From contig CALSLL010000003.1 of assembly GCA_943787185.1 (NCBI GenBank), positions 248,001-312,000 of the forward strand: DNA of 64,000 nt, given 5' to 3'. Numbering within the stretch: position 1 is the first letter of the stretch; the number at the start of each line of letters is the position of its first letter. The position numbers and the translations under genes are program-made. A model generated the notes under the pieces. The model saw only the letters and a list, made by a program, of their open reading frames with translations. It was not told where the DNA came from and did no database searches. Origin of the DNA: UBA10349 sp003485905 (lineage in GTDB: Bacteria; Pseudomonadota; Gammaproteobacteria; Arenicellales; Arenicellaceae). Of the stretch, positions 43,466-52,903 are shown one piece after another.

Positions 43466-45235
43466 TGCTTTAGGTTGGATATATTCAATATCGTCGGTTA
43501 ATGTAAAATCGTGTACTGCCCGATAATCAAATTTCACCTCGCCATCAAACCAAGCTAACGTATGCTTCATCCAGTTCTTATCATCACGATCTGGAAAGTC
43601 TTCACGAGCATGCGCGCCACGGCTTTCTTTTCGATTGTAGGCCGAATTCACGGTAACCATCGCTTGAGAAAGTAAATTCTCCAACTCCATAGTTTCTATT
43701 AAGTCAGTATTCCACGTTAGCCCACGATCCACGGTTTTTACATCTTTAAAACTTTCGTATACCTGCGCCATACTATCAACACCTTCCTGCAAGACCTCTT
43801 CGGTACGAAATACCGCGCAGTTGGACTGCATGGTGCGCTGCATATCCAGCCTTATCTCAGATGTAAGCCTCTGCCCATCGGCATAGCGCAGTTTATCCAG
43901 TCTATCTATGCTTTGCTCACCAGCATTTTCTGGAAGATCAGGAATAGCTTCGCTTTTATTAATAACTTCTGCTGCTCGTAGAGCTGCCGCCCGTCCAAAT
44001 ACAATCAAATCCAGTAAGGAATTGGATCCCAAACGGTTTGCGCCGTGCACAGAAACTGAAGCTGCCTCGCCAATTGCCATCAAACCAGGTACATAAGATT
44101 CAGCGTCCCCCCCTACTGCAGCGCGCACTTCACCGTGGTAATTAGTTGGAATTCCACCCATGTTGTAATGCACCGTTGGCAACACAGGTATCGGCGCTCT
44201 AGTTACATCAACACCAGCAAAAATTCTTGCGGACTCAGATATCCCTGGTAGCCGTTCCGACAGAAGTTCCGGACCAAGGTGCTCAAGATGCAGATGGATA
44301 TGATCTTTATCTGTACCGACACCACGACCTTCTCGAATTTCAATGGTCATTGAGCGTGAAACGACATCTCGAGAAGCCAGGTCCTTCGCGTTAGGCGCGT
44401 AACGCTCCATAAATCTTTCGCCTTCCGAGTTGGTCAAATAACCGCCTTCACCACGCGCACCCTCCGTTATGAGACAGCCAGACCCATATATACCGGTTGG
44501 GTGAAATTGAACAAACTCCATATCTTCTAACGGCAAGCCCGCGCGCAAGGCCATCCCGCCACCATCACCAGTACACGTATGGGCTGAGGTAGCAGAAAAA
44601 TATGCACGACCGTAACCGCCAGTAGCTAATACGGTAATACGGGCATTAAAGCGGTGGATCGACCCATCTTCCATGCACATAGCAATTGCACCGCGGCACT
44701 CTCCGTTCACCATGATTAGATCAAGCACAAAGTACTCAATAAAGAATGTCGCATCATGCTTTAAACTTTGCTGATATAAGGTGTGTAATATCGCATGCCC
44801 AGTTCTATCCGCTGCAGCGCAGGTACGCATGGCCTGACCTTCACCGAAGTGAGTTGTCATTCCACCAAATGCGCGCTGATAAATTTTACCTTCTTCGGTC
44901 CGAGAAAATGGAACACCATAGTGTTCTAACTCATAAACTGCCGCCGCCGCATTCCGGCACATATACTCAATCGCATCCTGATCACCTAGCCAGTCTGAGC
45001 CTTTCACGGTGTCATACATATGCCACCGCCAATCATCTTCACCCATGTTGGCCAAAGAAGCGCTCATCCCACCTTGTGCTGCTACCGTATGACTTCTTGT
45101 AGGGAACACCTTTGTTAGGCAAGCAGTAGATAAACCTGCAGCAGCCATACCAAACGTAGCCCGTAGACCCGCGCCACCGGCGCCCACAATCAACACGTCA
45201 TACGTATGATCAGTTATTTTGTAATCACCTGGCAT
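43454..45235 (-). CDS. sdhA: Succinate dehydrogenase flavoprotein subunit
   Basis: Oxidises succinate to fumarate on the inner face of the membrane. The FAD-binding VGAGGAGLRATFGMA is near residue 18, the flavinylation His lies in RSHTVAAQGG, and the active-site region HPTGIYGSGCLITEGARGEGG and the C-terminal NRKESRGAHAREDFPDRDD are intact. Length 593 residues is typical. It is six bases downstream of sdhD. Confidence 0.98.
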   Translation of the reverse strand: MPGDYKITDHTYDVLIVGAGGAGLRATFGMAAAGLSTACLTKVFPTRSHTVAAQGGMSASLANMGEDDWRWHMYDTVKGSDWLGDQDAIEYMCRNAAAAVYELEHYGVPFSRTEEGKIYQRAFGGMTTHFGEGQAMRTCAAADRTGHAILHTLYQQSLKHDATFFIEYFVLDLIMVNGECRGAIAMCMEDGSIHRFNARITVLATGGYGRAYFSATSAHTCTGDGGGMALRAGLPLEDMEFVQFHPTGIYGSGCLITEGARGEGGYLTNSEGERFMERYAPNAKDLASRDVVSRSMTIEIREGRGVGTDKDHIHLHLEHLGPELLSERLPGISESARIFAGVDVTRAPIPVLPTVHYNMGGIPTNYHGEVRAAVGGDAESYVPGLMAIGEAASVSVHGANRLGSNSLLDLIVFGRAAALRAAEVINKSEAIPDLPENAGEQSIDRLDKLRYADGQRLTSEIRLDMQRTMQSNCAVFRTEEVLQEGVDSMAQVYESFKDVKTVDRGLTWNTDLIETMELENLLSQAMVTVNSAYNRKESRGAHAREDFPDRDDKNWMKHTLAWFDGEVKFDYRAVHDFTLTDDIEYIQPKARVY

Positions 45236-45241
45236 TTTCGA

Positions 45242-45622
45242 TCAGCCTCCAATGGCTACTTTTAAAATAGACACGGCTGCAACAACAGCCAATAACAAGG
45301 AACCACCTTTAACCAGCAGTGTTAATGCGATGCTAACTGACTTGGTATGAATATAGTCTTCGATAATAACTTGTATCCCAGTTTGACCGTGGTACAACGA
45401 AATCAACACAAACAGCAGCATTAGACTAGAGTTTTTTGCGGAACCAAACCAACTTACGACAACTTCATGAGGAGCCGAAAAAAGAATCAGTAAAGAATAA
45501 ATAAACCACAAGCATAGTGGGATTAGCGCCACTGCTGAAACTCTTTGCAGCCACCAATGGGATAAGCCCTCATTGGCAGAACCTAATCCACGGGCATTTT
45601 TTAATGGACTCCTAAACTTCAT
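45242..45622 (-). CDS. sdhD: Succinate dehydrogenase hydrophobic anchor subunit SdhD
   Basis: Membrane anchor, 126 residues from the ATG at 45622, with GAGG before it; a TTG four codons upstream is less likely. Three transmembrane helices are visible, and LYHGQTGIQVIIEDYIH carries the conserved His that coordinates heme b and lies near the quinone site. Confidence 0.93.
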   Translation of the reverse strand: MKFRSPLKNARGLGSANEGLSHWWLQRVSAVALIPLCLWFIYSLLILFSAPHEVVVSWFGSAKNSSLMLLFVLISLYHGQTGIQVIIEDYIHTKSVSIALTLLVKGGSLLLAVVAAVSILKVAIGG

Positions 45623-45772
45623 TTTTCGCCTCAACTATTGCGTTAATCATTGCGCGAACAATCGCTTTAATCTTCGCCAGAACTCTCATCTGAATTACAT
45701 TTTTAATCACAATTTTATCTCTTATATAAACGCCTAATCGACTAGGTAATAATGCACTTCAGCTACCCGAAT

Positions 45773-46165
45773 CTAAATCAATCCGTATGCCCGCAACCAC
45801 GTCACTACTGTCATCAGAATCGAAACAATGACAACTGCTGCACCACTGCGATACAAAGTTGAAATCTCATACCCTTTGCCAATATCCCAAAATAGGTGCC
45901 GAACCCCATTGCACAGATGGTAAAAAATCGAAAACGTCCAACCCAATAACAATAAGCGCCCCACGGGATGAGCCAAATCTTCCATCGCGTGGCCATACCT
46001 ATGCGCATCGGTTTGTACCATATAGAGCCACCAAACCAGCACTGGTGTCCCAGCCATCAAGAAAATCCCGGTACCCCGGTGAAGAATTGACAGAATCATT
46101 GTCAATTGCCAACTATAAACCTGTAAATGAGGTGATAGTGGGCGATCTGAATTAATATTTGACAT
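45773..46165 (-). CDS. sdhC: Succinate dehydrogenase cytochrome b556 subunit SdhC
   Basis: Membrane anchor, 130 residues. The N-terminal RPLSPHLQVYSWQLTMILSILHRGTGIFLM is a family signature, and HLCNGVRHLFWD carries the heme-coordinating His. Three helices. A 150-base spacer, longer than usual, separates it from sdhD; I see no gene within it. Confidence 0.94.
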   Translation of the reverse strand: MSNINSDRPLSPHLQVYSWQLTMILSILHRGTGIFLMAGTPVLVWWLYMVQTDAHRYGHAMEDLAHPVGRLLLLGWTFSIFYHLCNGVRHLFWDIGKGYEISTLYRSGAAVVIVSILMTVVTWLRAYGLI

Positions 46166-46212
46166 AGCTATATATAGTTCGTGTTATGTGCAGCCGTGGC
46201 CACAGCGTAAAA

Positions 46213-46482
46213 TCAGAAGTCGTAACAGCGACCTTTGTGCTCCCAATCACCATAACGAGTAGGCTCGGGGCCATCTGTGCCGCCAATCTCTAGCGCAGCG
46301 GGATTCTTGTTCTCAGTAGGTAGGGTACCCTCAAGCTGAGCATCTTTTATAGGACGTCGTGCAATTGACGGTTCCACCCGTACAGTCTCTCTTACTGTAT
46401 TTGTCAAAGGCGCAGAAGAATTCGCATCTACTTCCGTCGCAACGTTACTTATCGAATCACCATTTTTAGCACTATTTTTCAT
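46213..46482 (-). CDS. SDHAF4-type succinate dehydrogenase assembly factor (DUF1674)
   Basis: A polar 89-residue protein whose last 20 residues, including PEPTRYGDWEHKGRCYDF, match the DUF1674 signature almost exactly. In mitochondria the homologue (SDHAF4) binds flavinylated SdhA and supports assembly of the SdhA-SdhB dimer. It is the first gene of the sdh series, 47 bases upstream of sdhC. Start at the ATG 46482 or a TTG at 46491, both close to a GGAAG. Confidence 0.85.
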   Translation of the reverse strand: MKNSAKNGDSISNVATEVDANSSAPLTNTVRETVRVEPSIARRPIKDAQLEGTLPTENKNPAALEIGGTDGPEPTRYGDWEHKGRCYDF

Positions 46483-46631
46483 CACTTCCAAATTATATGT
46501 ATGCTTGATACTTCAACGTTATTAGCAGTTTGGTGGGCATTTTTTGGGCCTCGGGATGTTACCATACCAACTGACAATTGCTACTGTTGCTTGGATCTCA
46601 AGCACACCGTCCAAACCAACAATTAAACACC

Positions 46632-47624
46632 ATGCCCAGCCCAGCAGACTTCTTACAAACAATCCTCGTGACAGGGGATGATCGAATTGCTTTTCTTCAA
46701 GGACAGCTTAGCTGCAATATGACTAATGCAGAAGGATCGATTCAGCTTGCAACCATGTGTAATCCGAAAGGTAGGATTATCGCAATATTTCACGTTATTT
46801 GCGGTGCTAATGCCATCTTTCTAACAGCTAGAGCAGACCATATAGAACCTGCCTCTATGCACCTAAAGCGGTTTGTATTTAGAAGTAAAGTAGAAATCAC
46901 CCACCAACATTCTGTTCGTATCTTTCTAGCCGATGCCGCTACTGTTCCCGAAAACCGTGTGCTGTTACCTGGGACTATTGAAGAACCAAGTAAAAACGAA
47001 CTACGTGCGCGGCTAAATAACCCAAGCGCCTTGGAATTAACGCTAACATCCAACTCAATAGAGGACGTCACTGGTAATAGCGATACAAAGACCAACTCGC
47101 TAAACGCAGAATCATTTTGGTCCTACCACATGCATGCCAGTGGTATACCTGAATTATCACTTGGACAAAGTGAGCAATACCTGCCTGAACCGCTTAACCT
47201 GGATTTAAGTGGAGGCATTAACTTTGAAAAGGGGTGTTATACAGGCCAAGAGGTAATCGCACGCATGCACTACCTTGGCAAAGCTAAAAAGCGTTTATTC
47301 CAATTCACTTCGAACGAATCCGCAGCAATTACAGCGGGAATGCCTGTCTACGATCAGCAAGGCACTTCAGTAGGCGAAATCTTCAGTGTCTTTATAGCTT
47401 GTAACAATATAAAGGAGTACGTCGACACCGACTCAACGCCTGAATTGAAGGTGCAACAAGGTAATTTAGGTGACCTAAAAGAAGCAACGGTAATTGGACT
47501 AGCAATTTTGACCAATCAATCTACTGAAAGTAGCGCTAATGAAGAGGCCCGACCGTACTGGATAAAACAGACATCTAATGCGTCAAAATCAGTATCTATC
47601 GCGGTAACCTTCCCAAAATACTAG
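46632..47624 (+). CDS. ygfZ: tRNA-modifying/folate-binding protein YgfZ
   Basis: Folate-dependent factor of Fe-S enzyme maturation, related to aminomethyltransferase GcvT. The diagnostic KGCYTGQEVIARMHYLGKAKKRLF motif with the reactive Cys is at about residue 200. 330 residues from the ATG at 46632; an in-frame start at 46578 is longer but unsupported. It is divergent from the sdh series, fitting a shared Fe-S or SDH role. In pseudomonads ygfZ neighbours sdhE. Confidence 0.92.
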   Translation: MPSPADFLQTILVTGDDRIAFLQGQLSCNMTNAEGSIQLATMCNPKGRIIAIFHVICGANAIFLTARADHIEPASMHLKRFVFRSKVEITHQHSVRIFLADAATVPENRVLLPGTIEEPSKNELRARLNNPSALELTLTSNSIEDVTGNSDTKTNSLNAESFWSYHMHASGIPELSLGQSEQYLPEPLNLDLSGGINFEKGCYTGQEVIARMHYLGKAKKRLFQFTSNESAAITAGMPVYDQQGTSVGEIFSVFIACNNIKEYVDTDSTPELKVQQGNLGDLKEATVIGLAILTNQSTESSANEEARPYWIKQTSNASKSVSIAVTFPKY

Positions 47625-47672
47625 ACTAAAAACTTAGTTTCAAAAATTAACAAACAACTATAGTTACCTATT

Positions 47673-47705
47673 CCCTAGCTATCTAATCCCTAGCTATCTA
47701 ATCCC
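47673..47705. repeat. Tandem 15-bp repeat, 2.2 copies
   Basis: Two exact copies of CCCTAGCTATCTAAT followed by CCC lie in the convergent spacer between ygfZ and ftsB. A degenerate further copy may precede it. No function is suggested by context. Confidence 0.75.
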
Positions 47706-47777
47706 ACAATGGGACGCACGTCAGAGCTCAGTTAAAAGTCGAACACAGCACGCATTAAGCGACTCTTACGCACCCTT

Positions 47778-48062
47778 TCATTCATCATCAGGAACAACCT
47801 GGATAAATTGTTCACCTTCTTTTACAAACCCTAACTGGCTACGTGCTCGCTCCTCAAGCACTTCACTTCCTTCACTTAATTCGCGCACTTGCGCATACAG
47901 TGCTTCATTTCTTTCCGTCAAACTATTATTTTCAGCTTGTAGATCCTCTAGCTGTTGATTGAGAGAATTTAGGCGAATAAATCCGTATTTCCCAATCCAA
48001 AGTTGATACTGAAAAATCAGCATAAGTAAAAAAAGACTCCATAATAGGTATTTCTTAAGCAC
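47778..48062 (-). CDS. ftsB: Cell division protein FtsB
   Basis: Small bitopic membrane protein, 94 residues: N-terminal helix (LLWSLFLLMLIFQYQLWIG) then a leucine-rich coiled coil and ERARSQLGFVKEGEQFIQVV, the FtsB/DivIC signature. It bridges FtsL and FtsQ in the divisome. Usually it lies between eno and ispD; here neither neighbour is present. Confidence 0.92.
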   Translation of the reverse strand: MLKKYLLWSLFLLMLIFQYQLWIGKYGFIRLNSLNQQLEDLQAENNSLTERNEALYAQVRELSEGSEVLEERARSQLGFVKEGEQFIQVVPDDE

Positions 48063-48275
48063 TTATACCTCTCACTATAATCGTCTTTGGACACCAGATA
48101 GTGTGTTTAACAGAGTTATTCACCACAATATATTCATATTCTATTAGACCTTGAACATATTTGATTATAAGATCAAGGGACGCAACATGAAACTAAATGA
48201 TTACTGTTGAATTAGCCAGAGACAGTCCTTCAAACATTGATGCACAGGTTACTGATCACCGTGAATATCCTAATC

Positions 48276-48869
48276 ATGACACATGCAATTAAACGACACC
48301 TACTTCAAGCAGTCTTTTTAGTACCCTTTATTGTTAATGCTGCACCTGCCCTAGCAGATAATGATGGTCCGTTTTTTGGACAATATGCAGCTGGCAAATG
48401 GATGATTGGCGCCAAAGCGGCCAAAGTACAAAATGGCTCTGATGGATTTAAAGACGGAAATGGCACAGGATTGATATTAGGGTATGAATTTGCTCGCCCC
48501 GTCGGTTATGACGGCTCGGTATCGATTGAGGTTGAGCTCCTCAAATCCGGCAATGCGGCCGTCGACCCTGCAAGCAGTTTTCTATCCGGCGGCGCGGTCG
48601 GTGAATGGGATGCCGACATTACAAACGTATTCTTTGCTTATCGCTCGCCTGGCACTGTATATTTTAAAGGTAAGCTTGGCTTTCAACGAAGTCAGGTTCA
48701 ATTAAAAATTCCTGGCTTCAGCAGCGAAAGTGATGACGCATCTATGGCGTGGGGTGCTGGCCTTGGGTTGCGATTAGGTGAATGGGGATTGATTGAGGCG
48801 GAATATAGCACTGGCACCGCAACTAACGACATTGGCTTAATTAGTGTCAATGCGGTGGCGACCTTTTAG
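48276..48869 (+). CDS. Small outer-membrane beta-barrel protein
   Basis: 197 residues from the ATG at 48276, chosen because a typical signal peptide (KRHLLQAVFLVPFIVNAAPALA) starts there; an upstream in-frame start at 48237 is possible. The mature part alternates hydrophobic residues, with GTGLILGYEFARPVG, SVEVELLKSGN-like strands and a C-terminal aromatic residue (VNAVATF), as in eight-stranded barrels of the OmpW/OmpA-like group. Function unknown; no peptidoglycan-binding domain is attached. Confidence 0.7.
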   Translation: MTHAIKRHLLQAVFLVPFIVNAAPALADNDGPFFGQYAAGKWMIGAKAAKVQNGSDGFKDGNGTGLILGYEFARPVGYDGSVSIEVELLKSGNAAVDPASSFLSGGAVGEWDADITNVFFAYRSPGTVYFKGKLGFQRSQVQLKIPGFSSESDDASMAWGAGLGLRLGEWGLIEAEYSTGTATNDIGLISVNAVATF

Positions 48870-48892
48870 AAAAAATTGCCGGCCGAGGTAGT

Positions 48893-50125
48893 TTAACCCA
48901 ACTTTATATCGTTAATAATATCTTCTGGATCTTCGAGTCCAACCGCTAGGCGAATCAGCCCTTCAGTCACTCCAGCAGCGCTTCGATCTTCATCACTTAA
49001 ACGACCATGCGTAGTTGTCGCTGGATGAGTAATGGTGGTTTTTGTATCACCTAAATTGGCCGTAATTGATACAAGACTAGTCGCATCAATCAACTTCCAC
49101 GCCGCCTCGCGACCACCCGACAATTCAAACGATACAACCCCCCCTGACCCGCTCTGTTGAGAAGCGGCGAGTGCATATTGTGGATGCGAAGATAGGCCTG
49201 GATAAAATACTTTCTGTACACCAACCTTAGCTTCGCCTACTAAAGATTCCAAATAGTTGGCAATAATAAGTGCGTTGCTACTGGTTTTGTCCATTCTCAG
49301 CTGTAAAGTTTCTAAACCTTTCAAAAATATCCAAGCGTTAAACGGACTCATACTAAGACCCGCTCCACGCATAATTGGCAGCAACTTCTCTTCGACCAGT
49401 TGTCTTGAACCAACTACAGCACCACCAATAGCCCTACCCTGGCCGTCTAAATACTTAGTAGCAGAATGAACAATCAAATCTGCTCCCATGGTTAAGGGGG
49501 TCTGTAAGGCAGGTGTGCAAAAACAATTATCGACCCCCACTAAGATTTCTTCATTAAAATCCTTCACCAACTTGCTGATCGCGGTTATATCACCCACCTC
49601 GGTCAGTGGGTTCGCAGGTGTCTCAAATAGCACCAATCGAGTATTGGTTTGCAATGCAGCTTCCCACGAATTCAGATCCACCAAATCTACAAAAGTATAT
49701 TCAACCCCAAAACGAGACAGTATGTTCTTAAACAAAGTTATTGTGGTACCGAACATATTGCGGGATAAAACCACGTGATCGCCCTCACCAAGTACACCTA
49801 AGCATAATAAGGTGTAGGCGCCCATACCCGACGAAGTCGCGATGCATGCCTCGCCACCCTCAAGAGCCGCCAAGCGCTCGGTAAAGGTATCAACGGTAGG
49901 GTTACTAAATCGGGCGTAAATATATCCTTCTTCATCGCCTGCGAAACGTGCTGCGGCTTGAGCTGCAGACTCAAAAACAAAACTTGAAGTGGCGACTATA
50001 CTTTCGGAATGCTCTCCATACTCACTACGATGCTGGCCTGCTCTAACAGCCCTGGTAGCAGGGCCAAAATTCTGCCAGTTCTGTTTATTACCACTCTTTC
50101 GATCTTCTGTTTTATCGTTGGTCAC
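48893..50125 (-). CDS. metZ: O-succinylhomoserine sulfhydrylase
   Basis: PLP enzyme that makes homocysteine from O-succinylhomoserine and sulfide in direct sulfhydrylation. 410 residues from a GTG at 50125, 28 bases after the purF stop; an upstream frame start would lie inside purF. The PLP lysine is in VHSATKYLDGQGRAIGG, preceded by LFETPANPLTEVGDI. MetZ next to purF is the conserved pseudomonad order. Confidence 0.92.
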   Translation of the reverse strand: MTNDKTEDRKSGNKQNWQNFGPATRAVRAGQHRSEYGEHSESIVATSSFVFESAAQAAARFAGDEEGYIYARFSNPTVDTFTERLAALEGGEACIATSSGMGAYTLLCLGVLGEGDHVVLSRNMFGTTITLFKNILSRFGVEYTFVDLVDLNSWEAALQTNTRLVLFETPANPLTEVGDITAISKLVKDFNEEILVGVDNCFCTPALQTPLTMGADLIVHSATKYLDGQGRAIGGAVVGSRQLVEEKLLPIMRGAGLSMSPFNAWIFLKGLETLQLRMDKTSSNALIIANYLESLVGEAKVGVQKVFYPGLSSHPQYALAASQQSGSGGVVSFELSGGREAAWKLIDATSLVSITANLGDTKTTITHPATTTHGRLSDEDRSAAGVTEGLIRLAVGLEDPEDIINDIKLG

Positions 50126-50153
50126 GTTTTTTTGTCTCGATAAAGTAAAACTG

Positions 50154-51689
50154 CTATGCAACAACTTCCAAGTCACTTTCATCGGTATCCACATCCACCG
50201 TTCCATTTACCACGCGTAATGTTTTTGCCCCATCGTTACGTTCAATTTCTAAAGTCTCTAAATAGTGCTCGCTCACGTCTCCAGTGATGTACTTTTTATC
50301 GAAGCACGATGTATCAAATCCTTTAATGTCAGGATTTCCAGCGCTCGCGCATTGAACCAAATCATCAAGGTCCTGATACCACAGGTGATCTGCACCGATC
50401 AGCTTGCACACTTCTTCTACGTTTCTGCCGTTTGCGACCAACTCCGAAGCGGTTGGCATATCAATACCGTAAACATTCGGGTACCGAACCGGAGGAGCAG
50501 CGGAGGCAAAATATACCTTCCTTGCCCCAGACTCCCTAGCCATAGCCACTATTTGGCTAGAAGTAGTTCCACGTACGATCGAATCATCAACTAGTAAGAC
50601 ATTTTTATCGCGAAACTCCAGATCAATGGAATTTAATTTCTGACGTACAGATTTCTTACGCTCTTCCTGCCCAGGCATGATGAATGTTCGACCGATATAA
50701 CGGTTCTTCATAAAACCTTCACGGTAGGGAGCGCCTAAGTGATACGACAACTGTAATGCCGATGTTCGACTTGTATCTGGAATAGGGATTACTACGTCAA
50801 TAGGGTCGTCCGGCAAGTTCTCTTTTATTTTTTTGGCTAACGCATCGCCCATTCTCAAGCGAGTCTTATAGACAGAGATACCGTCAATCATAGAATCCGG
50901 TCTGGCAAAATAAACATGCTCAAAAATACAAGGTGCGTAAGCGCTCTGCTTTGCGCACTGACGTTTATGTACCTTTCCGTCAAACTCGACAAGCACAGCT
51001 TGCCCGGGATGGACGTCATCGACAACGTCAAAACCCAACCCATCTAGCGCAACACTTTCGGACGCGACTATATGCTCTGCGCCTGTTTCTGTGTGCCGTA
51101 TGCCTCTGATAAGCGGCCGAATACCGTAAGAATCTCTAAATGCTACGATTCCAAACCCGACGATTAACGCGACTACCGCAAAACCACCGCTACACCTTTC
51201 ATACACGCCCTCGATTGCCTTGAATACTGCTTCTGGAGGCAGTTTGCTTACACCTTCCGGTATATGCCTCAATAACTCATGTGCAAAGACGTTGAGCAGA
51301 ATTTCAGAATCTGAGTTTGTATTTAGATGGCGTCGATCTTCTCGATAAAGATCCTCTCTTAACTCCACCGCATTTACTAAATTACCATTATGCGCCAGCG
51401 CTATTCCAAAAGGAGAGTTCACATAGAAGGGTTGCGCTTCCGAGACTGAACTAGAACCGGCTGTTGGGTATCGACAGTGGCCTAAACCAGAATTACCCTC
51501 AAGCTTTTGCATATGCCGCATATGGAACACATCTTTAACCAGACCATTGGCCTTGCGCAGATAAAGGCGGTTATTCGCACTTGTCACAATGCCCGCAGCA
51601 TCCTGCCCGCGGTGCTGAAGGATCGTCAAACCATCGTAAAGCGCCTGATTTACCGGGCTTTGACCAACTATCGCTATGATGCCGCACAT
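50154..51689 (-). CDS. purF: Amidophosphoribosyltransferase
   Basis: First committed step of purine synthesis: glutamine plus PRPP gives phosphoribosylamine. The N-terminal nucleophile Cys2 is exposed (MCGIIAIVGQSPVNQALYDG), and the PRPP site VLLVDDSIVRGTTSSQIV is present. 511 residues. It lies between cvpA and metZ, as in relatives. Confidence 0.97.
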   Translation of the reverse strand: MCGIIAIVGQSPVNQALYDGLTILQHRGQDAAGIVTSANNRLYLRKANGLVKDVFHMRHMQKLEGNSGLGHCRYPTAGSSSVSEAQPFYVNSPFGIALAHNGNLVNAVELREDLYREDRRHLNTNSDSEILLNVFAHELLRHIPEGVSKLPPEAVFKAIEGVYERCSGGFAVVALIVGFGIVAFRDSYGIRPLIRGIRHTETGAEHIVASESVALDGLGFDVVDDVHPGQAVLVEFDGKVHKRQCAKQSAYAPCIFEHVYFARPDSMIDGISVYKTRLRMGDALAKKIKENLPDDPIDVVIPIPDTSRTSALQLSYHLGAPYREGFMKNRYIGRTFIMPGQEERKKSVRQKLNSIDLEFRDKNVLLVDDSIVRGTTSSQIVAMARESGARKVYFASAAPPVRYPNVYGIDMPTASELVANGRNVEEVCKLIGADHLWYQDLDDLVQCASAGNPDIKGFDTSCFDKKYITGDVSEHYLETLEIERNDGAKTLRVVNGTVDVDTDESDLEVVA

Positions 51690-51782
51690 AAGTTTTAGTA
51701 CTGTAGTTCTACAAGCTTGGAGTAAATAAAACTGAAAATAAAATAAATACTAAACACATTGCTAACAATGGTCTCGAACATA

Positions 51783-52271
51783 TCAACTCGCCGGAGAATC
51801 AGCAACGATCTTCGGTAATAACTGGCTAATTAGATCTGCGGTAGGATCAAAATAAGACACAAGATTTGAGGCGAGCCAAAATTCTGACCGGTTTAATTCA
51901 ATACCTCTGGCAATGATAATCAATATTGCTATTAGCAATATCGCCCGCAACACACCGAACGCTGCGCCAAGCAATCTATCCGGCCCTTGAATAGCCTTAA
52001 CTGCGATTACTTTATACAGCAAGTAACTAATTATGCTGAATAAAAACAAACTAACAACGAATACTACGACGAACGCAATGCCGCTTTGTAAAGCCACACC
52101 AGGAACGTATTTAGCAACCAGAGGAACCGCATGGTCTGCATAACTCAAACCAAGCCAGAAAGCGAGCACCCAAGATATAATTGACATGGCCTCTCGAATC
52201 AATCCGCGCATCAATCCGACACCGACTGAGATCGCCACTATGACAACCAACAATACATCCAAGCCACTCAT
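51783..52271 (-). CDS. cvpA: Colicin V production/CvpA family membrane protein
   Basis: 162 residues, four predicted helices, with the family opening GLDVLLVVIVAISVGVGLMRG and the RGLIREAMSI motif. In Escherichia coli CvpA affects purine-gene expression context and membrane integrity; exact function is unsettled. It is 93 bases upstream of purF. Confidence 0.92.
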   Translation of the reverse strand: MSGLDVLLVVIVAISVGVGLMRGLIREAMSIISWVLAFWLGLSYADHAVPLVAKYVPGVALQSGIAFVVVFVVSLFLFSIISYLLYKVIAVKAIQGPDRLLGAAFGVLRAILLIAILIIIARGIELNRSEFWLASNLVSYFDPTADLISQLLPKIVADSPAS

Positions 52272-52289
52272 TTGCGAATCAAACCCACG

Positions 52290-52889
52290 TTAGGGAAATG
52301 CGGTAATCAAACCGGGTTCACCCGTTTTCTGTTCGAGTTGTGTTCTAGTCCTAGCGGCATCTACCCGCCGCTCGTATGGACCAATCCATATACGTGTCGC
52401 CATGCCCTTGGAGGTTTCAATCGATTCTGAATCAGGCATGAAACCCTTACTTTCTAGGTCAACTAGAAGTTTTTTTACGTTCGCTGCGTTCGCAAATGTA
52501 CCAATCCGCACCACCCAACCACGCTCTACTGAGCTAGTCGATCCTGACGAAGGTTTGGACGCCTCTACTACCGGCACGTTCTCCTTTACCGGTGTTGCAG
52601 AGGACACTTTAGTAGCCACATCGGTAACTTTAGGCTCGGACGGTTTATCAATACTTCCGCGATTTTCTTCAATGGGGGTTATCTTCGAAACAAATACCGT
52701 GACCTCTTCCTCGCTCGAAACGTAATCGTTTTTAAGCCCCTGAATAGTTTGCTCTTGATCAGTTGCAGTCGTAGAGACGAGTCCATCGTCACTATCCAAT
52801 ATGACAGGCAACACGATAACCGCTAGCCCTATTAGGATTGCCGCACCAACTAAACGCTTCTTTGGGTCAATTTCTTTCGCTGCCGACAT
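52290..52889 (-). CDS. dedD: SPOR-domain protein (DedD-type)
   Basis: 199 residues. An N-terminal membrane helix (RLVGAAILIGLAVIVLPVIL) is followed by a polar linker and a C-terminal SPOR domain (VRIGTFANAANVKKLLVDL ... IWIGPYERRVDA). SPOR domains bind septal peptidoglycan that lacks stem peptides, so the protein is a likely divisome component. Position before cvpA is conserved. Confidence 0.88.
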   Translation of the reverse strand: MSAAKEIDPKKRLVGAAILIGLAVIVLPVILDSDDGLVSTTATDQEQTIQGLKNDYVSSEEEVTVFVSKITPIEENRGSIDKPSEPKVTDVATKVSSATPVKENVPVVEASKPSSGSTSSVERGWVVRIGTFANAANVKKLLVDLESKGFMPDSESIETSKGMATRIWIGPYERRVDAARTRTQLEQKTGEPGLITAFP

Positions 52890-52903
52890 ACAATAGGATC
52901 GTG

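Noticed and set aside
45635..45772. Possible small gene in the sdhC-sdhD spacer
   Set aside because: No ORF with a ribosome site; repeated ATTGCG blocks look like chance AT-rich similarity.
48187..48210. 7-codon ORF (MKLNDYC) upstream of the outer-membrane protein, possible leader peptide
   Set aside because: No regulatory-residue run, no terminator-antiterminator pair, and the length is too short to judge.
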